DNA of 64,000 bases from Epilithonimonas hispanica (GCF_003385395.1 NZ_QNUG01000008.1:53530-117529), one strand, 5' to 3'; positions 24,150 to 34,073 are shown, counted from the stretch's first letter. Made by a program: numbers and translations. The notes: generated by a model not told the origin, from the letters alone.

Positions 24150-24503
24150 ATGGAATTCGAGGAAATCCGCGAATATTGTCTATCCAAAAAAGCTGTAACG
24201 GAAGGTTTTCCTTTTGATAATGAAACTTTGGTTTTCAAGGTTGGAGGAAAGATATTTTTGTTTCTGCCTTTGGAAAGTTCTCAACCAACATTTTCTGTAA
24301 AAACCGACCCAGCTTGGAGCGAGGAACTCAGAGAAAAATACTTCCAGATTGCTGGCGCATTTCACTTAAATAAAAACCATTGGAATTCAGTTCTTTGTGA
24401 AGGTCTTAAAAAAGAATTGATTGTGAAATTGATTGATCATTCTTACGATTTGGTTTTCAACTCTTTGACAAAAAAATTGCAAGCGGAAATTAACAATTCT
24501 TAA
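24150..24503 (+). CDS. MmcQ/YjbR family protein
   Basis: A 117-residue protein of the MmcQ/YjbR double-wing fold: 'EIREYCLSKKAVTEGFPFDNETLVFKV', 'KIFLFLPLE', 'FSVKTDPAWSEELREKY' and 'HLNKNHWNSVLCEG' with the typical 'NK.HW'. Relatives have a CyaY-like DNA-binding fold; the role is unknown. Its 3' end overlaps the convergent ribF by four bases. Confidence 0.9.
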   Translation: MEFEEIREYCLSKKAVTEGFPFDNETLVFKVGGKIFLFLPLESSQPTFSVKTDPAWSEELREKYFQIAGAFHLNKNHWNSVLCEGLKKELIVKLIDHSYDLVFNSLTKKLQAEINNS

Positions 24504-25426
24504 AACTGAAATTCCTCAGTCAATTTTTTATCTAAATCCAATTTTTCAATCAATTTTTCCAAACCTTCGAATTTAATTTCATCGTGAAGAAAATCTCTGA
24601 ATTTAATAGTGATTTCTTTATCATAAATGTCCTGATCAAAATCCAAAATATACACTTCTGTATGTAAAGATTCATTTTTGTCGTCAATTGTTGGATTGGT
24701 TCCAATGCTTAACATACCTTTGTAGAAATGTCCATCAATCCAAACTTCAACAATATAAGCCCCTTTTTTTGGAAGAAGTTTATTAATCGGAACTTCGATA
24801 TTCGCTGTTGGATAACCAATTGTCCTGCCCAATTTTTTTCCGTGAATCACTTTTCCAGTCAAAGGATAACTGTAACCCAACATTTCATTCGCATCTTTGA
24901 TTCTACCTTCTGTCAAAGCAATTCTAATTTTTGTAGAACTGATTTCGAGATCGTTGGTTTGAACCGCTTCTAACTGATTGACTTCAAAACCTAATTCATC
25001 AGAAAGAGATTTTAATAGTTCAAAATTTCCGCTTTTATTCTTACCGAATGTATGATCATGACCTATTATAATATGTTTAACATTCAGTTTGTTAACCAAA
25101 ACTTGTTCACAAAATTCAGTTCCTGTAAGATTTCTAAATTCATCATCAAAAGTCTTAAGAAAAATATTCTTGATTCCGCTTTTTTCAAGAAGTTCTAATT
25201 TTTCTTCTAATGTGTTAAGCATTTTGACATCATCATCAGGATTGAGAAACTTTCTGGGATGTGGCCAAAAACTTAAGATAGCAGATTCAAGGTTTTCTTT
25301 TTCTGCGATTTCATTTAATTTATTGATGATAGATAAATGCCCAAGATGAACACCATCGAACATTCCTAATGATAATGCTAATGGTGCTTTACTTTGATAA
25401 TCTGTAAGATCTCTGATGATTTTCAA
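24500..25426 (-). CDS. ribF: Bifunctional riboflavin kinase/FAD synthetase
   Basis: The N-terminal FAD synthetase domain shows 'LALSLGMFDGVHLGHLSII', 'SFWPHPRKFL', and 'IIGHDHTFGKNKSGNFELL'. The C-terminal riboflavin kinase domain shows 'GKKLGRTIGYPTANIEV' and 'GMLSIGTNPTI'. It makes FMN and FAD in the cytoplasm. I chose TTG 25426 (308 aa) because the family starts near 'KIIRDL', and a -7 element TACTTTTG (25447-25454, minus strand) lies just upstream. ATG 25489 would put the start before that promoter. Confidence 0.9.
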   Translation of the reverse strand: MKIIRDLTDYQSKAPLALSLGMFDGVHLGHLSIINKLNEIAEKENLESAILSFWPHPRKFLNPDDDVKMLNTLEEKLELLEKSGIKNIFLKTFDDEFRNLTGTEFCEQVLVNKLNVKHIIIGHDHTFGKNKSGNFELLKSLSDELGFEVNQLEAVQTNDLEISSTKIRIALTEGRIKDANEMLGYSYPLTGKVIHGKKLGRTIGYPTANIEVPINKLLPKKGAYIVEVWIDGHFYKGMLSIGTNPTIDDKNESLHTEVYILDFDQDIYDKEITIKFRDFLHDEIKFEGLEKLIEKLDLDKKLTEEFQF

Positions 25427-25584
25427 ACTCTGAAATTTTGCTTTTGCAAAAGTATCTTTTTTCAGACAAATATTAAATTGTTTAAACAATAAATAATTTA
25501 ATATTTTTTTTAAAAATTAAAAACCATTAATCCATTTTATTTATAATTCATTAAATTTACAACTAAACTATTAAACATGATATT

Positions 25585-27507
25585 ATGAAAAAAAATTATC
25601 TTTTTTTATTTTTGTTAACGACATTTAGCTTTTTACATGCTCAAAACAATTTTTATTACTATTATAAAGGGCAGAAAAAGTATCTTACTGTAGACAAAAA
25701 ATCATTTAACATTTTTACGAATGCTTATTTTCAAAAATTATCAACTACAAATATTGGTGTTCAAGATTATACACTATTGGATGACGCTACTTCTGAAAAT
25801 GCAAAATATGCACAAATAGAATTAATCAATGAACCTAATAATTTTACAGTTTATAATAAAAAGCTAAATGAGGTAAAGCAATTACCTAATGTAGAATATG
25901 TAGGTTTGTTTTTTGAAAATGGTGAAGGGGATCCTGTAGGCATTTCTAAGCATTTTTATGTAAAACTTAAAAATATAAATGATTATAATGTTTTGCAACA
26001 GACAGCTTTACAAAAAAATGTAGAAATTGTAAAACAAGTTCCCAATATGCCACAATGGTATATTCTTGCAGTATCAGCAGGAAATAGCAATGCATCATTA
26101 GAAATGTGTAACCAATTTTATGAAACCGGATTATTTGAAGCTGTTGATCCGGCATTTATGCTTCGTTTCTCTAATGATGACGAGGTGGATATTGAAGAGG
26201 TTAGCAATAAGGCACCCATCGTCAATGGAATTATATGCTCTAATGACTCAAATTTTAATCTTTTGTGGGGATTGAAAAATACTACTAATCCTGAAATTGA
26301 TATCAATGCTTGTGAAGCTTGGTGGATTTCTCAAGGTAAGAACATTAGTGTTGCGGTTGTGGATCAAGGTATTTATTTACCTCACTTGGATTTGAGTCCA
26401 AATATTGGCAGCGCTGGATATGACGCCAAGTCAGGCAATGATGGAAGTGTTTATATTGCAGGGAATACCCATGGGACAAAAGTTGCAGGAGTAATAAGTG
26501 CTGTTAGAAATAATAATAGACAAATCGTTGGAGTTGCTCCAAAATCCACCATCATTCCCATTAGTCACGACTTTAAAAAAGATGAAAATGAAGCAATTGT
26601 CAATAGTACTTTTTCCGCTCAACTCGCATCTGGCATCTCTTGGGCTTGGAATAGTGAGAATGCAGATATAATAAATAATTCTTGGTATTCAAATAGTGGA
26701 TGGTTGGATAGTCAGTTATTAGAAGAATCAATCACTAATGCTATTGATTATGGTAGAGATGGAAAGGGTTGTGTTATTGTCTTTAGCGCAGGTAATAATA
26801 ATTCAAATGTTCTTTATCCAGGTAGTTTTGATGACAGAATAGTAACTGTCGGAGCAATTGGTAATAATGGTATAAAAGCAGATTTTTCATCATTTGGAAG
26901 TAAGTTAGATGTTGTTGCGCCTGGTAAGAATATATGGTCAACAAGTCCCAATCAAAACATTTCCGAGGATCAAGGAACTTCTTTTGCTGCTCCATATGTT
27001 TCAGGACTTGCAGCTTTGATATTATCGGTAAATCCTTGCTTGACGGGTCAACAAGTAAGGGATATAATAGAACAGACTTCTCAAAAAACAAGAACAGATC
27101 TTTATTCATATGATAATAATCCAAATAGGTCTAATGGAACTTGGAATAACCAAATGGGTTATGGTCTAATTGATGCTTATGCTGCTGTTTTAATGGCAAG
27201 AAATACACTTTCCACAAATCCTTGCAATCAAGGTTTTCAAGAACCTTTGCAACTTAGTACTTTAGAAAGTATTGCTCCCAATCCTGCAAGCCACAACATA
27301 GAAGTTAATTATATTCTGCGAGAGGCAAGGTCAGCTTCTTTGATGATTGTTAGCCAATCGAGTAACAATTCTACAAATACTTATGATTTAGATTTAAATA
27401 CCACGCAAACAAGTATAAGTATTAGCAATTACTTATCTGGTCAATACATCATTGCTTTAGTAGTAAATGGTGAAGTTGTGGATTCTAAAGCATTAATCAA
27501 ACAATAA
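25585..27507 (+). CDS. Secreted S8 (subtilisin-like) peptidase with T9SS sorting domain
   Basis: A 640-residue secreted protein: signal peptide (cut after 'FLHAQ', about residue 20), an N-terminal propeptide-like domain (about 21-235), a subtilase domain with D260 in 'AVVDQGIYLPHLDL', H296 in 'NTHGTKVAGVISA' and S466 in 'GTSFAAPYVSGLAAL', then a C-terminal 'SIAPNPASHNIEVNY...' domain of about 80 residues. That last part resembles a T9SS sorting domain, so the protease is expected outside the cell or on its surface. The next gene, 11 bp on, is another T9SS substrate, suggesting joint export and action. Confidence 0.92.
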   Translation: MKKNYLFLFLLTTFSFLHAQNNFYYYYKGQKKYLTVDKKSFNIFTNAYFQKLSTTNIGVQDYTLLDDATSENAKYAQIELINEPNNFTVYNKKLNEVKQLPNVEYVGLFFENGEGDPVGISKHFYVKLKNINDYNVLQQTALQKNVEIVKQVPNMPQWYILAVSAGNSNASLEMCNQFYETGLFEAVDPAFMLRFSNDDEVDIEEVSNKAPIVNGIICSNDSNFNLLWGLKNTTNPEIDINACEAWWISQGKNISVAVVDQGIYLPHLDLSPNIGSAGYDAKSGNDGSVYIAGNTHGTKVAGVISAVRNNNRQIVGVAPKSTIIPISHDFKKDENEAIVNSTFSAQLASGISWAWNSENADIINNSWYSNSGWLDSQLLEESITNAIDYGRDGKGCVIVFSAGNNNSNVLYPGSFDDRIVTVGAIGNNGIKADFSSFGSKLDVVAPGKNIWSTSPNQNISEDQGTSFAAPYVSGLAALILSVNPCLTGQQVRDIIEQTSQKTRTDLYSYDNNPNRSNGTWNNQMGYGLIDAYAAVLMARNTLSTNPCNQGFQEPLQLSTLESIAPNPASHNIEVNYILREARSASLMIVSQSSNNSTNTYDLDLNTTQTSISISNYLSGQYIIALVVNGEVVDSKALIKQ

Positions 27508-27518
27508 AAAATGTTATC

Positions 27519-28175
27519 ATGAAAAAAATTTACCTTTTACTGATTTTAATATTTTTAACAAATAACAAATTACAATCGCAAGATAAAAATTTATTTATTA
27601 AAGATTTTGATATTACGCAAATCAGCGAAAACCAACTAAATGTAAACCTAAAAGTCTATTCTCCTGATTTAGCTGATTATAATGAATTTATCATCGACTA
27701 TAGTGGTAATACTATTACACTAAAAGTTTGCTATGATATGTACTTTATTCCTGCTATTAGTAATCTAGAAAATGATTTTCAGATTAACTTACCTTCCCCC
27801 ATCTCAAATTACACACTTAAAGTAGAAATCTATCGTAGCACTTCTCAAGGTTGTCTTTATCAGGCTTCTTTAATGCAAGACTCAGCAACATTAGATTTTA
27901 CAACGCCATTCACAGGAACAATATCTTTGAGTACAAATGATATTAAAAATGATGATAAAAATTTAATACTCTATCCCAACCCCGTAAAAGATATTCTCCA
28001 TTTCTCAGAAGAAGTTTCTAATGTGAGAATAACAGATCTTTCAGGGAAAGTGGTAAAGCAAACTAGTGCTAAAGGTGAATCTGTTGATGTTTCAAAACTT
28101 CCAAAAGGAAATTATCTACTGTCATTTAATTCTAAAACAGGAAGTATTAGTACCAAAAAATTTATAAAAAAATAG
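27519..28175 (+). CDS. Secreted protein with T9SS type A sorting domain
   Basis: A 218-residue protein with a signal peptide (about 1-20), a beta-rich middle ('NQLNVNLKVYSPDLADYNEF', 'ITLKVCYDMYF', two more Cys), and a C-terminal T9SS type A domain from about 148 ('LILYPNPVKDILHFSEEVSNV', 'VRITDLSGKVVKQ', 'LPKGNYLLSF'). It lies 11 bp after the subtilase and is probably co-transcribed. No enzymatic motif is visible; a small surface or protease-associated protein is plausible. Confidence 0.85.
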   Translation: MKKIYLLLILIFLTNNKLQSQDKNLFIKDFDITQISENQLNVNLKVYSPDLADYNEFIIDYSGNTITLKVCYDMYFIPAISNLENDFQINLPSPISNYTLKVEIYRSTSQGCLYQASLMQDSATLDFTTPFTGTISLSTNDIKNDDKNLILYPNPVKDILHFSEEVSNVRITDLSGKVVKQTSAKGESVDVSKLPKGNYLLSFNSKTGSISTKKFIKK

Positions 28176-28201
28176 GAAGTTGTTTAATTTGTAAAATCAA
28201 T

Positions 28202-28236
28202 AAAATGTCAAGATTTGAGTTCTTGACATTTTTTAA
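28202..28236 (+). terminator. Terminator after the T9SS protein gene
   Basis: A perfect 12-bp stem (AAAATGTCAAGA at 28202-28213; complement at 28221-28232), 7-nt loop, T-run. Confidence 0.88.
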
Positions 28237-28250
28237 TTACAATATGATAA

Positions 28251-29828
<1,578 letters not shown>

Positions 29829-29843
29829 GAAATTTTAAATGTC

Positions 29844-29905
29844 AAATTTTAGATTTTAGATTGAATTGCAATAATTTATAATTTAAAATCTACAATCTAT
29901 AATTT
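29844..29905. repeat. Inverted repeat between atpD and atpC
   Basis: A 19-bp arm (29844-29862) containing two tandem TTAGATT-type heptamers pairs with 29887-29905 at 17 of 19 positions across a 24-bp loop. It fills most of the 84-bp atpD-atpC gap and could form a hairpin in the operon mRNA. Confidence 0.6.
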
Positions 29906-29912
29906 CATAATA

Positions 29913-30194
29913 ATGAATATAAAAATTTTAACTCCGGAATATGTAGTTTTTGATGGCGAGGTAGAATCTGTTCTATTGCCTGGAAAAAGCGGCCAGTTCC
30001 AGATATTTGAAAATCACGCTGCGATTGTATCGGCTTTGGTTGGTGGAAAAGTAAAAATCTATACTGAAAAAGTAGGTTCTGCTTACCAAAAATACCTTAC
30101 CAAAGAAACTGAAGCTAAATCATCTTATTCTTATGAGATCAAAAGCGGAGTGCTAGAATTCAATAATGATAAAGGAATTATTCTTTGCGAATAG
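29913..30194 (+). CDS. atpC: F0F1 ATP synthase subunit epsilon (short form)
   Basis: A 93-residue protein covering only the N-terminal beta-sandwich of the epsilon subunit ('KILTPEYVVFDGEVESVLLPGKSGQFQIFENHAAIVSALVGG'). The C-terminal two-helix regulatory domain found in about 130-residue epsilons is absent, a known Bacteroidota trait. It joins gamma in the rotor stalk. It follows atpD after an 84-bp gap with an inverted repeat. Confidence 0.93.
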   Translation: MNIKILTPEYVVFDGEVESVLLPGKSGQFQIFENHAAIVSALVGGKVKIYTEKVGSAYQKYLTKETEAKSSYSYEIKSGVLEFNNDKGIILCE

Positions 30195-30213
30195 ATTTCT
30201 AATTCATATAAAT

Positions 30214-30249
30214 AAAAAATCCCGAAAAGTAATTTTTCGGGATTTTTTT
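30214..30249. terminator. Bidirectional terminator between atpC and the radical SAM gene
   Basis: A 12-bp stem (AAATCCCGAAAA at 30217-30228; TTTTCGGGATTT at 30234-30245) with A-runs and T-runs on both sides. It lies at the point where plus- and minus-strand transcription meet. Confidence 0.88.
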
Positions 30250-30252
30250 ATT

Positions 30253-32454
30253 TTACAAACTCAATATAATTCCATTTTCTTTCAATTGCTGAATTGGTTT
30301 TGAAAACCAGAACAATTCAAAATCTTCGAAATATTCTTCAAATTGATTTTTAAGCTGCAGAAGACTTGATTTTTTAGAACTTTCTATAGAATTTTCGTTA
30401 AGGATTTTAATCAACCAACTTGCTTTTTCTTTATCTAATTCAATTTTTAGAATATTGGTTTTCAAATGAAAAGTAAGACGTGTCAATTCCCAAGAATTAC
30501 CTTTTTTAGTTTTAATAAAATCTTCTTTAATTGCATTTTTCTCTAAGAAAACAACTTTTGAATTGGGCTTAAATTTAAAATCTTCTTCTTCCAAAAGCGA
30601 GTCGTGAATATAATCCGGATGAATTGTAGTTCTTGGAATTTTAAAATCAAAACAGCTTTGCAAAGGCATTTCAAAATTAATCCCGTGCATATAATTGAAC
30701 AAAGATTTCTTCAGTCCAAAACTAAATTTAGAATGATCGATTCCTGTTTTATCTGTAAAATCGATTTCATTATTGGCAAAAAGAATCTCTTGTTTTATTG
30801 GAGTTACACCAAATTCTTCAGGATTAATCCCGACAGGTGAGTGCGCTGTCATTGCAAACTGATGCCAAAAACCGCTCTGTAAAATTCCCATTTCGAAAAG
30901 CTGACGAACCATTTCCAAAGAATCCACGGTTTCCTGAACGGTTTGAGTTGGGTAGCCATACATTAGATAAGCGTGAACCATAATTCCAGCTTCAGTAAAA
31001 TTTCTTGTGACTCGTGCGACTTGATCTACAGAAACACCTTTATCTATTAATTTCAATAATCGATCGCTTGCTACTTCCAATCCACCAGAAACTGCAACAC
31101 AACCAGAAATTTTAAGTAAAAAACACAAATCCTGAGTGAAACTTTTCTCAAATCTAATATTAGTCCACCAAGTTACAACCAGATTTCTTCTCAGAATCTC
31201 TAGCGCAACTTCGCGCATTAGAGCAGGAGGTGCAGCTTCATCCACAAAATGAAACCCCGTTTCGCCAGTTGAAGCAATCAATTCTTCCATTCTGTCAACT
31301 AGAATTTTAGCTGAAACAGGCTCATAAATTCTTATGTAATCAAGTGAAATATCACAAAAAGTACACTTTCCCCAATAACAGCCGTGCGCCATTGTAAGCT
31401 TGTTCCAACGTCCGTCGCTCCATAAACTGTGCATTGGATTAGCGACTTCTATAACAGAAATATATTGATCTAATTTCAAATCAGAATAGTCCGGTGTTCC
31501 AACTTGCGCTTGTTTGTAATCGTGTTTTGTAGAATTATTTTTGTAAGTAACTTCTTCGTTTTCAATTAAGAATGTTCTTTTGTAAGTTGCTTCGAGAGTC
31601 TCAGCTTGAAAATCTTTACTTACATTCTCATACACCAATTCAAGTGGTAATTCACCATCATCTAATGTTATGAAATCAATGAATTCAAAAACTCTCCTGT
31701 CTTTAACTTCTCTTAATTCAGTATTTGGAAAACCACCGCCCATTGCGGTTTTTATATTGGGATAATTCTCTTTTATGAATTTTGCACATCTAAAAGCAGA
31801 ATATAAATTCCCTGGAAAAGGAACTGAAAAACATACTAATTTTGGTTGAACAACATCTAATTTTTCTTTGAGAATATCCAAAGTAATACTATCAATAAAA
31901 GTCTGATTATCATTAATTTTAGAATATAATTCGTCAAAAGAATTTGCGCTTTTTCCCAATCGTTCAGCGTATCTACTAAAACCAAAATCAGAGTCGATAT
32001 TTTCAACAATATAATCAGAAAGATCTTCAAGATATAAAGTCGCTAAATGTTTAGCTTTGTCCTGCAAACCCATATTTCCAAAAGCAAATTCCATATCATC
32101 GAGTTGATTGAAACGGGAAGCTTCCGGAAGAAAATTCATAGAACAAATCTGCCTCGCTAAAGTTGGATTTTGATTCTGCAGGAAAAGAATGACCTGATCT
32201 ATTGTTTTGATGTATTTATCCCTCAATGCAAAAATTCGTCGGGAATTTTCAGAAATACTTTTAATAACGACTTCTTTAGAGAATATCTTTTGAATTCCAT
32301 TTTTAGAAAATAACGACAAAATCACTTCAATACCAAGATCTACCTGATAACTAGAAATATTTTTTGTATTCAGAAATCCTTTTATATATGCTGTTGCCGG
32401 ATACGGCGTGTTAAGTTGCGTGAAAGGTGGCGTGATAAGAAGAATATCTTTCAA
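30253..32454 (-). CDS. B12-binding-domain radical SAM protein with CX4CX2C motif
   Basis: A 733-residue protein. The N-terminus (DILLITPPFTQLNTPYPATAY) and a following 'LVCFSVPFPGNLYSA' resemble the cobalamin-binding Rossmann-like region of B12/radical SAM enzymes. The central radical SAM barrel carries C359-YWGK-C364-TF-C367, that is CX4CX2C instead of the canonical CX3CX2C, then 'FHFVDEAAPPALM' and 'YLMYGYPTQT'. The reaction is unknown; relatives include methyltransferases and ring-forming enzymes. The start is TTG 32454, only about 12 bases after a -7 element. No peptide or biosynthetic partner is adjacent. Confidence 0.85.
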   Translation of the reverse strand: MKDILLITPPFTQLNTPYPATAYIKGFLNTKNISSYQVDLGIEVILSLFSKNGIQKIFSKEVVIKSISENSRRIFALRDKYIKTIDQVILFLQNQNPTLARQICSMNFLPEASRFNQLDDMEFAFGNMGLQDKAKHLATLYLEDLSDYIVENIDSDFGFSRYAERLGKSANSFDELYSKINDNQTFIDSITLDILKEKLDVVQPKLVCFSVPFPGNLYSAFRCAKFIKENYPNIKTAMGGGFPNTELREVKDRRVFEFIDFITLDDGELPLELVYENVSKDFQAETLEATYKRTFLIENEEVTYKNNSTKHDYKQAQVGTPDYSDLKLDQYISVIEVANPMHSLWSDGRWNKLTMAHGCYWGKCTFCDISLDYIRIYEPVSAKILVDRMEELIASTGETGFHFVDEAAPPALMREVALEILRRNLVVTWWTNIRFEKSFTQDLCFLLKISGCVAVSGGLEVASDRLLKLIDKGVSVDQVARVTRNFTEAGIMVHAYLMYGYPTQTVQETVDSLEMVRQLFEMGILQSGFWHQFAMTAHSPVGINPEEFGVTPIKQEILFANNEIDFTDKTGIDHSKFSFGLKKSLFNYMHGINFEMPLQSCFDFKIPRTTIHPDYIHDSLLEEEDFKFKPNSKVVFLEKNAIKEDFIKTKKGNSWELTRLTFHLKTNILKIELDKEKASWLIKILNENSIESSKKSSLLQLKNQFEEYFEDFELFWFSKPIQQLKENGIILSL

Positions 32455-32466
32455 AAGGAATTTTTT

Positions 32467-32474
32467 GCAAAGAT
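32467..32474 (-). promoter_or_regulatory. -7 element (TATCTTTG, minus strand) of the radical SAM gene
   Basis: A perfect TAnnTTTG reading leftward, in the gap between the tRNA and the radical SAM start. It predicts a leader of only a few bases. Confidence 0.55.
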
Positions 32475-32498
32475 AAGGTTTATAAACTTGGAAAATAG

Positions 32499-32570
32499 TG
32501 GCTTCACCAAGAATCGAACTTGGATCAAAAGTTTAGGAAACTTCTATTCTATCCGTTGAACTATGAAGCC
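32499..32570 (-). tRNA. tRNA-Arg (anticodon CCU)
   Basis: On the minus strand a full cloverleaf can be drawn: acceptor GGCTTCA/TGAAGCC, D-stem GTTC/GAAT, anticodon stem GAAGT/ACTTT with loop TTCCTAA (anticodon CCT), T-stem CCAAG/CTTGG with loop TTCGATT, discriminator A. No CCA is encoded. It reads AGG codons. A TATCTTTT just upstream may be its -7 element. Confidence 0.95.
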
Positions 32571-32593
32571 AAAAAAGATAGAAATAAATTTAA

Positions 32594-33112
32594 TTAATTT
32601 TCATAAGTTTCAAAAGTCCCATCTTGATAAAAAAATACAATTCGTTTAATTTTTTTTGACGAATTTTCTTGTTTTTTATCAATATTTTCTAATGGCTGAG
32701 AATCCTTTAAAATATTTTTATCTGTCATTGGCTTAGATATATTAGATTCTCGTGGCTTAGTTTTTTCAATTTTATCTTCACTTTCTGTAAGTCCAAAATT
32801 CTCATCATTGATTAAAGAGAACAAATCTGGTAAAGATGATTTTTTCTTTTCTACAATTTCTGGTTTTTCTTCGACAATAGGTTCTATTACTTTTTCGGAA
32901 ATCAGCATTTCTCCTTGTCCGTTGATTAGCCAATCCCATTCGATATCAGGAAAGACTGTTTTTATTTTTGTAATGAAATCTAATGAAGGTTTGTTTCTAC
33001 CAGAAATTATATGAGAAATACTAGAACGTTGAACATTAATCTCCTCTGCAAACTCCGCAGGAGACAACTTAGAATATTCGATTACTTTTGTAATTCTATC
33101 ATTAAAATCCAT
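32594..33112 (-). CDS. Xre-family transcriptional regulator
   Basis: A 172-residue protein. The N-terminal 70 residues are a Cro/CI-type helix-turn-helix ('RITKVIEYSKLSPAEFAEEI' and 'QRSSISHIISGRNKPSLDFI'), followed by 'PDIEWDWLINGQGEML', typical of Bacteroidota Xre regulators. The rest is a low-complexity Lys/Glu/Ser linker and a conserved C-terminal tip 'IVFFYQDGTFETY'. Four near-identical palindromic 12-mers lie in and upstream of its start, which suggests autoregulation. Its -7 element overlaps one of these sites and would give a leaderless or near-leaderless mRNA. Confidence 0.88.
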   Translation of the reverse strand: MDFNDRITKVIEYSKLSPAEFAEEINVQRSSISHIISGRNKPSLDFITKIKTVFPDIEWDWLINGQGEMLISEKVIEPIVEEKPEIVEKKKSSLPDLFSLINDENFGLTESEDKIEKTKPRESNISKPMTDKNILKDSQPLENIDKKQENSSKKIKRIVFFYQDGTFETYEN

Positions 33113-33180
33113 ATTACAAATGTAAAGAAATTAATTTTAATTCAGATTACATTTGTAATTTCATTAATTTACTTTTGTAA
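33082..33180. promoter_or_regulatory. Four-site operator array at the Xre gene
   Basis: TTACTTTTGTAA (33082-33093, inside the coding sequence), TTACAAATGTAA (33114-33125, two bases upstream of the start codon), TTACATTTGTAA (33147-33158) and TTACTTTTGTAA (33169-33180). All fit TTAC-n3/4-TGTAA-type palindromes. Starts are 32, 33 and 22 bp apart, close to whole helical turns. The second site contains a minus-strand -7 element TACATTTG. The remaining gap 33181-33401 is AT-rich with nothing else recognised. Confidence 0.7.
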
Positions 33181-33401
33181 TTACACATATTTAAACAATA
33201 ATTAGTTAAAATACAACTTGTTGCAGATTCTATTGTTTATAAAAGTAATATAAATTCACATCTATAAAGATTTGTGGAAAACCTTATTTTGAAAACTATC
33301 AGTAATTATTGTTCATATTCATACTTGAATTAAAACTTCAAATTCTTCTTACTTCAAATTAAATTTAGATAATAACAAACATTAGTCATAAAATCAATTA
33401 A

Positions 33402-34073
33402 TTACGAAATTGTTATTTTTGATTTAAATTTTACAAACAGCAAAATAACAGTTATAAACAATGAAATTGTAGAAATTACAAGAATCCAGGTTTTATAATT
33501 CTTGTTTTCAATTTTTAATTGTTCATTTTCATTATTAAGTCTAATCATTTGTCGATTCGGCTGATTAAAGTAGTCATCAATAACAATTTCGATATTATCG
33601 ACATCAATCGGCTTTGAGCTTTCAATCTTCAATTTTTCGAAGTAAGAATGGCTTAAAATATCTAAGGTTTTTAAATCTTCTTTAGAAGCTAAATTAAGTT
33701 TCTTTGTATTCATACATTGCTGCGAAAACAAAAAGCCTGTATCTGGTTCATTGTAAGCGAATATCAGATATTTTCCTTTCTCATCAAATATAATGTCGCA
33801 AGAACGAAGTTGTGAAGCGTAAATTGTCGCATTACTTTTGTAAAAGCCATCGTAATTATTTGATTTATATATCTTTCCAATTTTCACTTTGCTTAGATAA
33901 TCATCAACATTTTTGAACCCGGATGGCGTTCTGAGAACATCATAAATATCTCCAATAAAAACAAAATCTGCTCGCTCAAAAGATGTTTTGATATCCGGAT
34001 TTTCGCATTTACAGGCAAAAATATTGGTTGAAATTAGAATTGTAACGAATAAAATTATAGACTTTATTTTCAT
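33402..34073 (-). CDS. TIMP/netrin-like (NTR-type) exported membrane protein
   Basis: A 223-residue protein. Its signal peptide (about 1-20) ends 'NIFA', and the predicted mature N-terminus is C-K-C, like the inhibitory Cys-x-Cys of TIMP/NTR domains. 'FERADFVFIGDIYDV' and 'CDIIFDEKGKYLIFAYNE' fit the NTR beta-barrel; further Cys at 'LRSC' and 'QQC' could form disulfides. A linker follows, then one C-terminal membrane helix (about 194-216). It may bind or restrain proteases, but this is inference by similarity of pattern only. Confidence 0.65.
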   Translation of the reverse strand: MKIKSIILFVTILISTNIFACKCENPDIKTSFERADFVFIGDIYDVLRTPSGFKNVDDYLSKVKIGKIYKSNNYDGFYKSNATIYASQLRSCDIIFDEKGKYLIFAYNEPDTGFLFSQQCMNTKKLNLASKEDLKTLDILSHSYFEKLKIESSKPIDVDNIEIVIDDYFNQPNRQMIRLNNENEQLKIENKNYKTWILVISTISLFITVILLFVKFKSKITIS

